A stretch of DNA of 5,633 bases from Acidobacteriaceae bacterium. Its GTDB lineage: Bacteria; Acidobacteriota; Terriglobia; Terriglobales; Acidobacteriaceae. The notes beneath the pieces are model-generated. The model saw nothing but the letters and a program-made list of their open reading frames with translations, had not been told where the DNA came from and did no database searches. A program made the position numbers and the translations under genes. Where the stretch lies: NCBI GenBank assembly GCA_030838305.1, contig JAUTWY010000535.1:1-5633 (forward strand), written 5' to 3'. Positions 1 through 4,959 of the stretch are shown one piece after another; positions within the stretch are counted from its first letter, which is position 1; each line of letters begins with the position of its first letter.

Positions 1-39
1 TACTCTATCAGACTTCCCATTCCTACGCGGGGTGGGGTG

Positions 40-60
40 TATCGGTAAAAATAGCCGATA
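40..60. repeat. Small inverted repeat (6-bp arms, 9-nt A-rich loop)
   Basis: TATCGG at 40-45 is the exact reverse complement of CCGATA at 55-60, with an A-rich 9-base spacer. No T-run follows on either strand, so it is not a convincing intrinsic terminator; it could be an operator or simply a chance hairpin. Nothing else between 1 and 195 reads as a gene: the only open frame there is a 63-residue TTG-initiated frame with no recognisable motif, and it runs straight through the tRNA-like sequence. Confidence 0.3.
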
Positions 61-195
61 GGTCCCCGGGCTTAGTGACCCTTGAGCAAAAGCTTCGAAT
101 CTGGTTTGCACTACCGGCAATACCGCAACGTTATCAAAGGGGCTTTATCGCTTCGGTTTGCGCGTAAGCCATTGATAGACCTGATGATCATTGGG

Positions 196-241
196 ACTCT
201 TAATCATCGGGTCCCAGGTTCGAGCCCTGATGCGCCCACCA
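196..241 (+). pseudogene. tRNA-Lys(CUU) 3'-end fragment, probable attachment-site remnant
   Basis: The 46 bases run from the anticodon loop (CTCTTAA at 197-203, anticodon CTT at 199-201) through the variable loop (209-213), T-stem (214-218 with 226-230), T-loop TTCGAGC (219-225), acceptor 3' strand TGCGCCC (231-237), discriminator A and encoded CCA (239-241). Two positions look mutated relative to the usual rhizobial tRNA-Lys: the T-stem pair 214/230 is C-A, and the anticodon stem 192-196/204-208 is badly mispaired. A proper 5' half is missing. The bases 158-183 resemble a heavily decayed one (GCGC, then a D-arm-like stretch), but four or more pairs are lost and the spacing is about 8 nt too long. 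A block from anticodon loop to CCA is the usual shape of a tRNA attachment site left by an integrative element. The integrating enzyme need not be the recombinase in this window, because tRNA sites are typical of tyrosine integrases. It is not expected to be a working tRNA. Confidence 0.66.
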
Positions 242-400
242 CCCAGTCTTCAGGTATCGAACTCCGCGGGTGATCCGTGGATTCGTCCCGCGAATAGCGG
301 GCTTTTTCGAGTTCGCCCCGGTCTCTGCCTCAGTCTCTGCAAGACAAAAAGGCGGATTTGACCTTCTGTCTCTGCATCGAAAAATTCCGTTCCTGACGCG
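214..400 (+). repeat. tRNA-tail/flank module, copy 1
   Basis: This unit consists of the tRNA T-arm and CCA, a 16-nt boundary (236-251) that includes CCAGTCTTC, a GAATA-loop hairpin (287-301), GTCTCTGC motifs at 321, 333 and 368, GCGGATTT at 352-359, and a 28-nt block at 366-393. All these landmarks recur in the same order in copy 2, offset by about 224-233 bases. There is no coding signal here on either strand. The long minus-strand frame over it is an antisense-tRNA artefact. Confidence 0.55.
287..307 (+). terminator. Rho-independent terminator-like hairpin after the tRNA-Lys fragment
   Basis: The stem is CCCGC (287-291) with GCGGG (297-301), the loop is GAATA, and C plus five T follow (302-307). 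It sits 46 bases after the CCA, where a tRNA gene terminator would be expected, and was probably carried along with the tRNA tail. A near relative with an AAATA loop occurs at 3471-3491 behind the third tRNA-like copy. Confidence 0.5.
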
Positions 401-438
401 GATCTCAGAGACCGGTTCGATGACTGGGTGGTGGGTCG

Positions 439-633
439 CCAGTTTGTGCCCGACTGCCTCCACCATCCAGTCTTCGCAAACCGCACGTTTCCGATACGAG
501 GCCGAATAGGGCGTTTCTGCGGGGATTTTCGGCCCCTCACTTGCGGGACTTTGGTCTCTGCGGGCGCTCACGCATTTTAGTGCGGATTTTTGGCGCCCTG
601 TCTCTGCATCCAAAAAATCCGTTCCCGGCGGCC
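439..633 (+). repeat. tRNA-tail/flank module, copy 2 (degenerate tandem duplicate)
   Basis: Positions 439-465 align without gaps to the T-arm/acceptor/CCA end of copy 1, with 18 of 27 bases shared. The boundary 460-475 matches 236-251 at 15 of 16 bases. A remnant of the hairpin (GCCGAATAGGGC at 501-512), GTCTCTGC at 554, GCGGATTT at 582-589 and GTCTCTGC at 600 follow in copy-1 order. The block 598-625 matches 366-393 at 26 of 28 bases. The tRNA part is too decayed to fold, so this is a decayed duplicate. The remaining sequence to the recombinase stop at 716 shows no feature I can support, including no clear terminator for the minus-strand operon. Confidence 0.55.
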
Positions 634-715
634 AGGCCTTGGGCGCGAGGTCAGCTGCTCTTGCGCCAGCAAATCCGACGATTCTGTAATCCGGGATCTC
701 GGGCCGGTGCTGCAA

Positions 716-2332
716 TTATTCCGGATTGAGTCCGAGCGCCTCAAACTGCCGGCGCCATTCAGTCGGCGGATCGCGGAGCCGCTCGACGCCGATGCCACGG
801 GGCAGGCGACCTTCTACGGCTGCATTGACGAGATTGGGCGCGAGGAAGGCAAGCGAGATGGTCATATTGACGTGCCGAACGCTGCATTTCTCGTGCGCGC
901 AAAGCTGAGCGACCGTGGTCACTCGACCTGAGATAACGTCATCCAGCCAACGACGACCTCGCGCGATGGCGCTGACCAGGCGGGCTCGACGCTCGAACTG
1001 CTCCGGACGGACGTCACTCCGGGATACATTGTGCGGGAGCAGGATCTGACGGGATTTCTTGGATGGCGGTTTCTGCCAGGGAATTGAGAGCGACTGATTC
1101 TCCGGAGCATCGGATGCCTCGTTCCCGTGATCTGATTTAAGTCGAATGATTAATCTGTCCGCGTGCACAACGATCTCGGTGATCAGCTGTGTGACGTCGC
1201 GATCCTCCAAGCGCACCGCGTTCGTCGCCGACTTGTCTTGTCTAGCGGCGAGATGCTCTTTCATCGATTTTATGACGGTGTCTTCGATATCAGCAGCGGG
1301 GACGCGGGAGATCGATCCGGCCGACGCGGTCTTGGCGTCCCCATGCAGAAAAGGTGCGGACACGTAGTAGCGATAACGGATTCCAGCTTTGGTGGCGTGG
1401 GTTGGGACCATGCGATGACCTGCGTCATCGAAGAGCAAACCCATCAGCAGATGGTCGGATTTGTTGCGTACGACGGTCCTGTGGGACCATTGGGCGAGGG
1501 ATTTCTCCCGGACTGCGTCAAACAGCGCACGATCCATGATCGCAGGCTGCTCGCCCGGCAGGATCTCATTCCTGTATTTGACCTCGCCGATATAGAAGTG
1601 ATTGCTAAGGACGTAGTACAGTGTGCCGCGGCCAAACGGTATGCCACCCCGCGTCGCTCCCGTCGCGAGCTGTCTGACTCTGGTGCGGATGTTGCGCTCC
1701 CGCAGGTCCCGAACCAACTCGTTGACGCTGCCCAGTTCGAGATATCGCCGGTAGATTGATCTGACCAGCTCAGCTTCTTCTTCGACAATAGCAATCTTGC
1801 CGTCTGTCATCTCATACCCACAGGGCAGGTTGCCTCCGACCCACAGGCCCTTACGCTTGGATGCCGCAATCTTGTCCCGGATACGCTCAGAGGTGACCTC
1901 GCGCTCAAACTGGGCAAAGGACAAAAGCACGTTGAGGGTCAGCCGGCCCATCGAGGTCGTGGTGTTGAATTGCTGGGTGACCGAAACAAATGAGACGTCG
2001 TGGGAATCGAACAATTCGACCAGCTTGGCGAAGTCCGCGAGAGACCTCGTCAGACGGTCGACCTTGTAGACAACGATGACGTCGATCTTGCGGGAGCGGA
2101 TGTCCTCCAGCAGCATCTGAAGGTCGGGACGGTCGGTGGACCCGCCGGAGTACCCGCCATCATCATAGCGGGACCGGATCAGATTCCAGCCGGCATGGGC
2201 CTGGCTCTTTATGTACGCTGAGGCAGCCTCGTACTGGGCGTCCAGCGAGTTGAACTCCTGGTCGAGCCCGTGGTCGGTAGAGACCCTCGTATAGATCGCG
2301 CAGCGGACCGATTGGACAGAAGGAGCCTTCAT
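716..2332 (-). CDS. Large serine recombinase (resolvase/invertase family, DUF2924-associated type)
   Basis: This 538-residue protein is a DNA site-specific recombinase of the large serine class. The N-terminal resolvase domain (about 9-155) has the nucleophile in YTRVSTD (Ser18), YSGGSTDRPDL (61-71), the catalytic-arginine motif YKVDRLTRS (89-97) and the activation segment TSMGRLTLNVLLSFAQFERE (126-145). KRKGLWVGGNLPCGYE (159-174) leads into the 'recombinase' domain (about 170-285), ending near FDAVREK. A GLLFDDAGHRMVPTH stretch (298-312) stands where many relatives carry a four-cysteine zinc ribbon; the cysteines are absent. A C-terminal helix-turn-helix-like region (about 468-500) includes CSVRHVNMTISLAFLAP. 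I prefer the ATG at 2332 to the one at 2398: it forms an ATGA overlap with the DUF2924 stop, has GGAGG 7 nt upstream, and leaves the usual short lead before the catalytic serine. All catalytic motifs are intact, so it is probably active. It is the last gene of the operon. Its target site is not evident. Confidence 0.93.
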   Translation of the reverse strand: MKAPSVQSVRCAIYTRVSTDHGLDQEFNSLDAQYEAASAYIKSQAHAGWNLIRSRYDDGGYSGGSTDRPDLQMLLEDIRSRKIDVIVVYKVDRLTRSLADFAKLVELFDSHDVSFVSVTQQFNTTTSMGRLTLNVLLSFAQFEREVTSERIRDKIAASKRKGLWVGGNLPCGYEMTDGKIAIVEEEAELVRSIYRRYLELGSVNELVRDLRERNIRTRVRQLATGATRGGIPFGRGTLYYVLSNHFYIGEVKYRNEILPGEQPAIMDRALFDAVREKSLAQWSHRTVVRNKSDHLLMGLLFDDAGHRMVPTHATKAGIRYRYYVSAPFLHGDAKTASAGSISRVPAADIEDTVIKSMKEHLAARQDKSATNAVRLEDRDVTQLITEIVVHADRLIIRLKSDHGNEASDAPENQSLSIPWQKPPSKKSRQILLPHNVSRSDVRPEQFERRARLVSAIARGRRWLDDVISGRVTTVAQLCAHEKCSVRHVNMTISLAFLAPNLVNAAVEGRLPRGIGVERLRDPPTEWRRQFEALGLNPE

Positions 2333-2838
2333 CGCCGCGCCTCCATGGCCAACCGATCCTGCTTGTCCCGCAGGCCAAAGAAACGCGGTCCATTCCACCT
2401 GGTACCCGTGATCGCAAAGGCGACCTTGGAGAGGCTGTCATAGGTTTGGCCGTTCCAGGCAAAACCGTCGGCCATCACCATTACCCGCTGCGACCGTCGA
2501 TCCCACTCCCGGACCAAAACCGTGCCGGGACTAAGCTCGGTTCGCTTCTGGTCAAAGTTGGCCAGCCGGGCGGACGTTACCGGCCCAGCTTCCTTCGCAA
2601 CCGTTCGGTCCAGCACCTGCCTCGTCTCGTGAGCGAGGTCACCAAAGCGATCGGCCTGGAGCCGATAGGCGACGACCGCGAATAACAGGTGCCGCGTCAG
2701 ATGATCGGGCGCCGGTCTCTGAAAGACACTCTGCCAGCGTGAGCGAAGCCCCTTGAGATCGAGACCGCGCAGATGCGCGATCTCGTCCTCAACAGATGTT
2801 TTGGTCGGGGTACGACCATTGCGGCGTTTCTTCTGCAT
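2329..2838 (-). CDS. DUF2924 family protein (RAMA-like C-terminal motif)
   Basis: This is a 169-residue protein of a family found next to serine recombinases in rhizobia and related prophage-like elements; no biochemical function is established to my knowledge. The N-terminal half (about 16-80) is helical and basic, with SVEDEIAHLRGLDLKGLRSRW. The C-terminal half carries PGTVLVREWDRR (104-115), DGFAWNGQTYDSLSKVAFAI (124-143) and TGTRWNGPRFFGLR (144-157). The W.G..Y.SLS..A..ITG..WNGP.FFGL pattern resembles the RAMA domain found fused to some restriction-modification enzymes, which suggests DNA contact; that link is my inference. An open frame continues upstream to 3012, but that part overlaps the DUF3489 gene. 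The ATG at 2838, 4 nt after the DUF3489 stop, gives the normal family start. Its TGA overlaps the recombinase ATG. Coupling to the recombinase suggests an accessory or directionality role. Confidence 0.85.
   Translation of the reverse strand: MQKKRRNGRTPTKTSVEDEIAHLRGLDLKGLRSRWQSVFQRPAPDHLTRHLLFAVVAYRLQADRFGDLAHETRQVLDRTVAKEAGPVTSARLANFDQKRTELSPGTVLVREWDRRSQRVMVMADGFAWNGQTYDSLSKVAFAITGTRWNGPRFFGLRDKQDRLAMEARR
2340..2344 (-). promoter_or_regulatory. Ribosome binding site that fixes the recombinase start
   Basis: On the minus strand GGAGG (2344-2340) lies 7 nt before the ATG at 2332 and inside the end of the DUF2924 gene. The alternative ATG at 2398 would add 22 residues that are not typical of the family. 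Confidence 0.6.
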
Positions 2839-2842
2839 CGCA

Positions 2843-3199
2843 TCAGGCCGCCTGTTTGGTCCGGGCCACAGCAGCAGGCGAAGCTTTGCCGTCCTTGATG
2901 CGATAGACCCGACCCTTCTCAGTTTGCTCCGAAACAAGGTTGAGCCCGAGCTTCTTGCGAACCACGCCGGCAAGAAATCCGCGCACCGAATGTTGCTGCC
3001 AATCCGTCGCAATCATGATTGCGGCAATCGTCGCGCCTGCGGGCGCCCGGAGCATCGCAACAATGCGGTTGTGCTTGGTATCGGGCCGAGATGCTAATTT
3101 GGAGGAAGCGGGCGCCAATCGCTTGCGAGACGCGGGCTTGTCGGTTTTGCGGGCATTTGGGCGGATCGCAGACTTCGGCTTGGATTTGGGCCTGGTCAC
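2843..3199 (-). CDS. DUF3489 family protein, small basic HTH-like
   Basis: This 118-residue, strongly basic protein is the first gene of the operon. Residues 1-38 form a low-complexity tail rich in Lys, Arg, Pro, Ala and Ser, likely disordered and able to bind nucleic acid. Residues 39-102 match the DUF3489 pattern: RPDTKHNRIVAMLRAPAGAT (38-57), then IAAIMIATDWQQHSVRGFLA (58-77), then VRKKLGLNLVSE and GRVYRI. The second segment reads as a winged-helix-type DNA-binding unit. The start is GTG at 3199, supported by GGAG 6 nt upstream (3209-3206). An ATG at 3218 is in another frame and does not give this protein. The stop at 2843 lies 4 nt before the DUF2924 start. The family regularly accompanies DUF2924 and a serine recombinase, so a role as a DNA-binding regulator or recombination accessory factor is plausible but unproven. 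Confidence 0.85.
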   Translation of the reverse strand: MTRPKSKPKSAIRPNARKTDKPASRKRLAPASSKLASRPDTKHNRIVAMLRAPAGATIAAIMIATDWQQHSVRGFLAGVVRKKLGLNLVSEQTEKGRVYRIKDGKASPAAVARTKQAA

Positions 3200-3205
3200 A
3201 GGATT

Positions 3206-3209
3206 CTCC
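3206..3209 (-). promoter_or_regulatory. Ribosome binding site for the GTG-started DUF3489 gene
   Basis: GGAG on the minus strand sits 6 nt before the GTG at 3199. It is the best Shine-Dalgarno match in the leader and is the reason for choosing the GTG start. Confidence 0.5.
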
Positions 3210-3217
3210 GAGGTTCA

Positions 3218-3236
3218 TGCGGCGCCATCCGCCGCA
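3218..3236 (-). promoter_or_regulatory. Leader hairpin upstream of the recombinase operon
   Basis: TGCGGCG (3218-3224) and CGCCGCA (3230-3236) form a perfect 7-bp stem with a 5-nt loop, 18 nt before the GTG start and close to its ribosome binding site. A second GC-rich hairpin (CCGGG 3252-3256 with CCCGG 3264-3268) lies further upstream. In an mRNA started above them, both could limit translation initiation. Alternatively the first is a symmetric operator. I see no convincing -35/-10 pair for this operon between 3237 and 3400. Confidence 0.35.
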
Positions 3237-3346
3237 CCACCTCAGCCCCGCCCGGGCAAATCACCCGGCAGGGCAGGACCCCGAAGCTCAGCCGCTCCAA
3301 GTCACCAGAGCAACGCTCCGATCAAGACCGAAAGCCAGTCATTTCT

Positions 3347-3363
3347 GAGCAAGATAGTTGCTC
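3347..3363. repeat. Inverted repeat (6-bp arms) upstream of the operon
   Basis: GAGCAA (3347-3352) and TTGCTC (3358-3363) are exact reverse complements around GATAG. It lies between the operon leader and the third tRNA-like copy. It may be an operator or recombinase-related site, or a weak stem; no T-run follows. Confidence 0.3.
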
Positions 3364-3400
3364 TTCTGCGGCGGTTTTGACGAGGCCGGATTTATCAGTT

Positions 3401-3610
3401 CAGAGTTCGAATCCTCCCGCGCCGGCAGCCATTCCGCCGTTCGGCCAGGCTTTCCAAGAAACGCGAGAGAAGGCCGGAAATACCGGCTTTTCGCGGAATT
3501 CATTCCGTCTCCGCGCTCCCAATTCGCCAAACCGAGCGCTCGAAATGCCGAAAGTCCCTGACCATTTTCCCTCAAAAACTCCCGTTTTTGCGGAGACTGA
3601 AGCCGGAGAC
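3401..3610 (+). repeat. tRNA-tail/flank module, copy 3 (right of the recombinase operon)
   Basis: A T-arm-like GTTCGAATCC (3405-3414) with an acceptor-like tail to about 3434 is followed by a hairpin with an AAATA loop at 3473-3487, GTCTCCGC at 3507, and an A-rich/CCCG block at 3571-3590 resembling the 377-393 block of copy 1. Spacings from T-loop to hairpin to GTCTCYGC are 67 and 34 nt, against 68 and 34 nt in copy 1. No 5' tRNA half can be paired with it, so it is not a functional tRNA. Positions 3588-3610 read on the minus strand as GTCTCCGGC then TTCAGTCTCCGCAA, close to 321-342 of copy 1, giving an inverted element as well. There is no coding signal on either strand. Confidence 0.45.
3471..3491 (+). 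terminator. Rho-independent terminator-like hairpin in module copy 3
   Basis: GCCGG (3473-3477) pairs with CCGGC (3483-3487) around AAATA, extended by a G-T and an A-T pair, and a four-T run follows at 3488-3491. It is the positional equivalent of the hairpin at 287-307. No intact plus-strand gene lies upstream that it would end, so it is probably inherited from a tRNA downstream region. Confidence 0.45.
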
Positions 3611-3658
3611 TTTGTTCCGATCAGCCACTGCGTGCCGAGGGCGGCATCCGACGTTGCG

Positions 3659-3695
3659 ACTGATAAGGTTTCGAGCAAATGCTTATCAGTTTTTC
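3659..3695 (+). terminator. Strong hairpin with T-run in the leader of the nuclease-like gene
   Basis: ACTGATAAG (3659-3667) and CTTATCAGT (3682-3690) form a perfect 9-bp stem with a 14-nt loop, followed by an unbroken T-run (3690-3694). This is the best intrinsic-terminator shape in the window. It may insulate the downstream gene from readthrough, or act as an attenuator if the promoter lies upstream. There is no plus-strand gene directly before it. Confidence 0.55.
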
Positions 3696-3716
3696 TCTGG
3701 GTAAATTTCTGGCAAG

Positions 3717-3726
3717 ATGTGCACAT
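3717..3726. promoter_or_regulatory. 10-bp palindrome ATGTGCACAT upstream of the nuclease-like gene
   Basis: The decamer is a perfect palindrome 37 nt before the ATG at 3764, between GGCA (3711-3714) and TGCC (3727-3730), which are also complementary but offset by two bases. The position suits an operator for a dimeric repressor. No helix-turn-helix regulator is encoded beside it, so the reading is tentative. Confidence 0.3.
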
Positions 3727-3763
3727 TGCCCGGCTATTTCGCTGAGGCGCGTCGAGAATTTTC

Positions 3764-4705
3764 ATGGCGTTATTCGATGTCGACAATCCCGACGCACACA
3801 TCGGATATCGAAACCTTCGCGCGGCAGAATTTCCAATTGAAGGGGAGATCAAGGCAGGGCTTGAAGCACTGTGGGCGCGATTTGAGCCCTATGCTGATGA
3901 GAGTTTTTGCGAGGAGTTCTCTCGACAACCCGACAATCGCTTTTGGGAGATGTACCTCACGGTTCGTCTGCTAGACGCCGCGAAGAAGGTACGGCCAAGA
4001 ACGGAGCTCGCGCAGGCGGCGCGTGACGTTGGCCCCGACATTTGCATTCAGAAGGGAACGCGCAAGATATGGATCGAGGCTGTCTCGCCCGACCAAGGAC
4101 ACGAGAACAATCCCGACAGGGTCGCTGACTGGCCAGCCGAAGAGAGCCGGATCGACGTTGATGAGCAGCGACGTCAGGTTGAGCTCAGAGCGACGGCGGC
4201 TCTCAGCAGCAAGATCGCGAAATTCAAGCGATACAGAGACAACGGGATCGTCAACGAACGCGATTCATGCATCATCGCGGTCTCGGCTGGCCAGTTTCCC
4301 CTGCAGGCAATTCAGTTCGGACTGTCGCCGGCGGTGACGTCTGTCTACCCGATCGGCCACGAGCGGATCGATTTCAATCCGCTGGCGCCTTCTTTTAGTT
4401 CGGTCTTCGACTTCGCACCTCAGATCGAACGTCCGGGACGACAACCTGTCCAACGCACCATGTTCCAGGATCCGGATAACGCCCTGATCAGCGGCCTCAT
4501 CTGGTCGCGGCGCTCCATCGGCAACTTCCTTGGCCAGCCAGACGATTTCGTGTTCGTGCAAAATCAGGTTGGCTCGCGACCTATTCGCCGTACCTGGCTT
4601 ATGTGGTCCGAAGCCTATGTCGTCATCGATGGCGGTCAGCGGCTCTGGGCTACCAAGCGGCGCACGAGCCGCAAGGCCTTCAAAATCTCCTCGGGTTTTC
4701 GTTAG
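3764..4705 (+). CDS. PD-(D/E)XK nuclease-like protein, uncharacterised
   Basis: I do not recognise a named gene. The 313-residue protein has the order of conserved elements seen in a group of stand-alone restriction-endonuclease-like proteins: RFWEMYLTVRLLDA (59-72, acidic Glu62 in the first helix), GPDICI (90-95, Asp92), KIWIEAVSP (101-109, Glu105), and LRATAALSSKIAKFKRY (141-157, Lys150) followed by the strand SCIIAVSAGQ (168-177). The canonical lysine directly after the E-x pair is Val107, so Lys150 or Lys153 on the next helix would have to take its place, as is known in migrated-active-site members of this fold. The C-terminal third (230-313) has no motif I know and ends in a basic stretch. 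No signal peptide or membrane segment is seen, so it is likely cytoplasmic. The ATG at 3764 has only a weak GAG upstream. It follows a hairpin and palindrome and has no methylase or antitoxin neighbour here. It may be a defence or cargo gene; DNA cleavage is untested. Confidence 0.72.
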   Translation: MALFDVDNPDAHIGYRNLRAAEFPIEGEIKAGLEALWARFEPYADESFCEEFSRQPDNRFWEMYLTVRLLDAAKKVRPRTELAQAARDVGPDICIQKGTRKIWIEAVSPDQGHENNPDRVADWPAEESRIDVDEQRRQVELRATAALSSKIAKFKRYRDNGIVNERDSCIIAVSAGQFPLQAIQFGLSPAVTSVYPIGHERIDFNPLAPSFSSVFDFAPQIERPGRQPVQRTMFQDPDNALISGLIWSRRSIGNFLGQPDDFVFVQNQVGSRPIRRTWLMWSEAYVVIDGGQRLWATKRRTSRKAFKISSGFR

Positions 4706-4959
4706 CCGCCCCGCCTTGGTGGCCAATCAGCAGGCCCGCAAACGCCAGGGAGAGCGGTCGAAAGGACGCGGCTTTCTGGCAACGCAGGTTCCCGTGGCAC
4801 AGTGCCATCAACAGGATCGGGGCGACGTCGAAACAGATAAGCCTCTGTAAAAACCATATAATTCTGCGGTTTGGTTTGGCTGATCGGGCGGTACTTACTT
4901 ATGCTTGGCATAGAGTTTTCCGGCTGCTTAGACGCTGAGGACGCGGATCGCCTCAAGAG
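4706..4959. other. Gene-poor intergenic stretch with small hairpins and a TATAAT box
   Basis: No convincing gene is seen. Frames that cross it in either direction lack motifs and mostly overlap the nuclease-like gene. It contains two short perfect inverted repeats: TGGCA (4795-4799) with TGCCA (4803-4807), and TATGC (4900-4904) with GCATA (4908-4912). TATAAT at 4857-4862 on the plus strand matches a -10 box, but the best -35 at a suitable distance (CAGATA, 4834-4839) is only a 3-of-6 match. If used, it would give the broken small gene at 4960 a leader of about 90 nt. Confidence 0.35.

Noticed and set aside
1..48. Possible C-terminal end of an upstream plus-strand gene (frame open from base 1 to TAA at 46-48)
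   Set aside because: Only 15 residues are visible and they resemble no known C-terminus, so it cannot be told from chance.
321..625. CRISPR-like array made of the GTCTCTGC and 28-nt repeats
   Set aside because: Spacing is irregular, the long block occurs only twice, and no cas gene is present.
200..715. 171-residue minus-strand open frame ending in GWWAHQGSNLGPDD
   Set aside because: The C-terminal QGSNLGP string is the well-known artefact of reading a tRNA 3' end antisense, and the rest has no protein-like pattern.
1163..1759. 198-residue plus-strand frame
   Set aside because: It lies antisense to the recombinase gene, whose motifs are unambiguous; this is a shadow frame in GC-rich DNA.
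2333..2398. Longer recombinase start at 2398
   Set aside because: It adds 22 residues encoded within DUF2924. The ATGA-overlapping start at 2332 has a good GGAGG and the usual distance to the catalytic serine.
2839..3012. Upstream extension of the DUF2924 gene to an ATG at 3012
   Set aside because: It would overlap most of the DUF3489 gene and add about 58 non-family residues. The start at 2838 fits the family and the operon spacing.
3400..3852. 150-residue minus-strand open frame ending in AGAGGFEL
   Set aside because: GGFE(P/L) is again the antisense of a tRNA T-arm. The frame also overlaps the start of the nuclease-like gene and its hairpin leader.
4265..4726. 153-residue minus-strand frame
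   Set aside because: It is antisense to the nuclease-like gene, has no recognisable motif, and is weaker than the plus-strand reading.
4702..4956. 84-residue minus-strand frame in the 4706-4959 gap
   Set aside because: No motif, no ribosome binding site and no hydrophobic or charged pattern that would support a gene.
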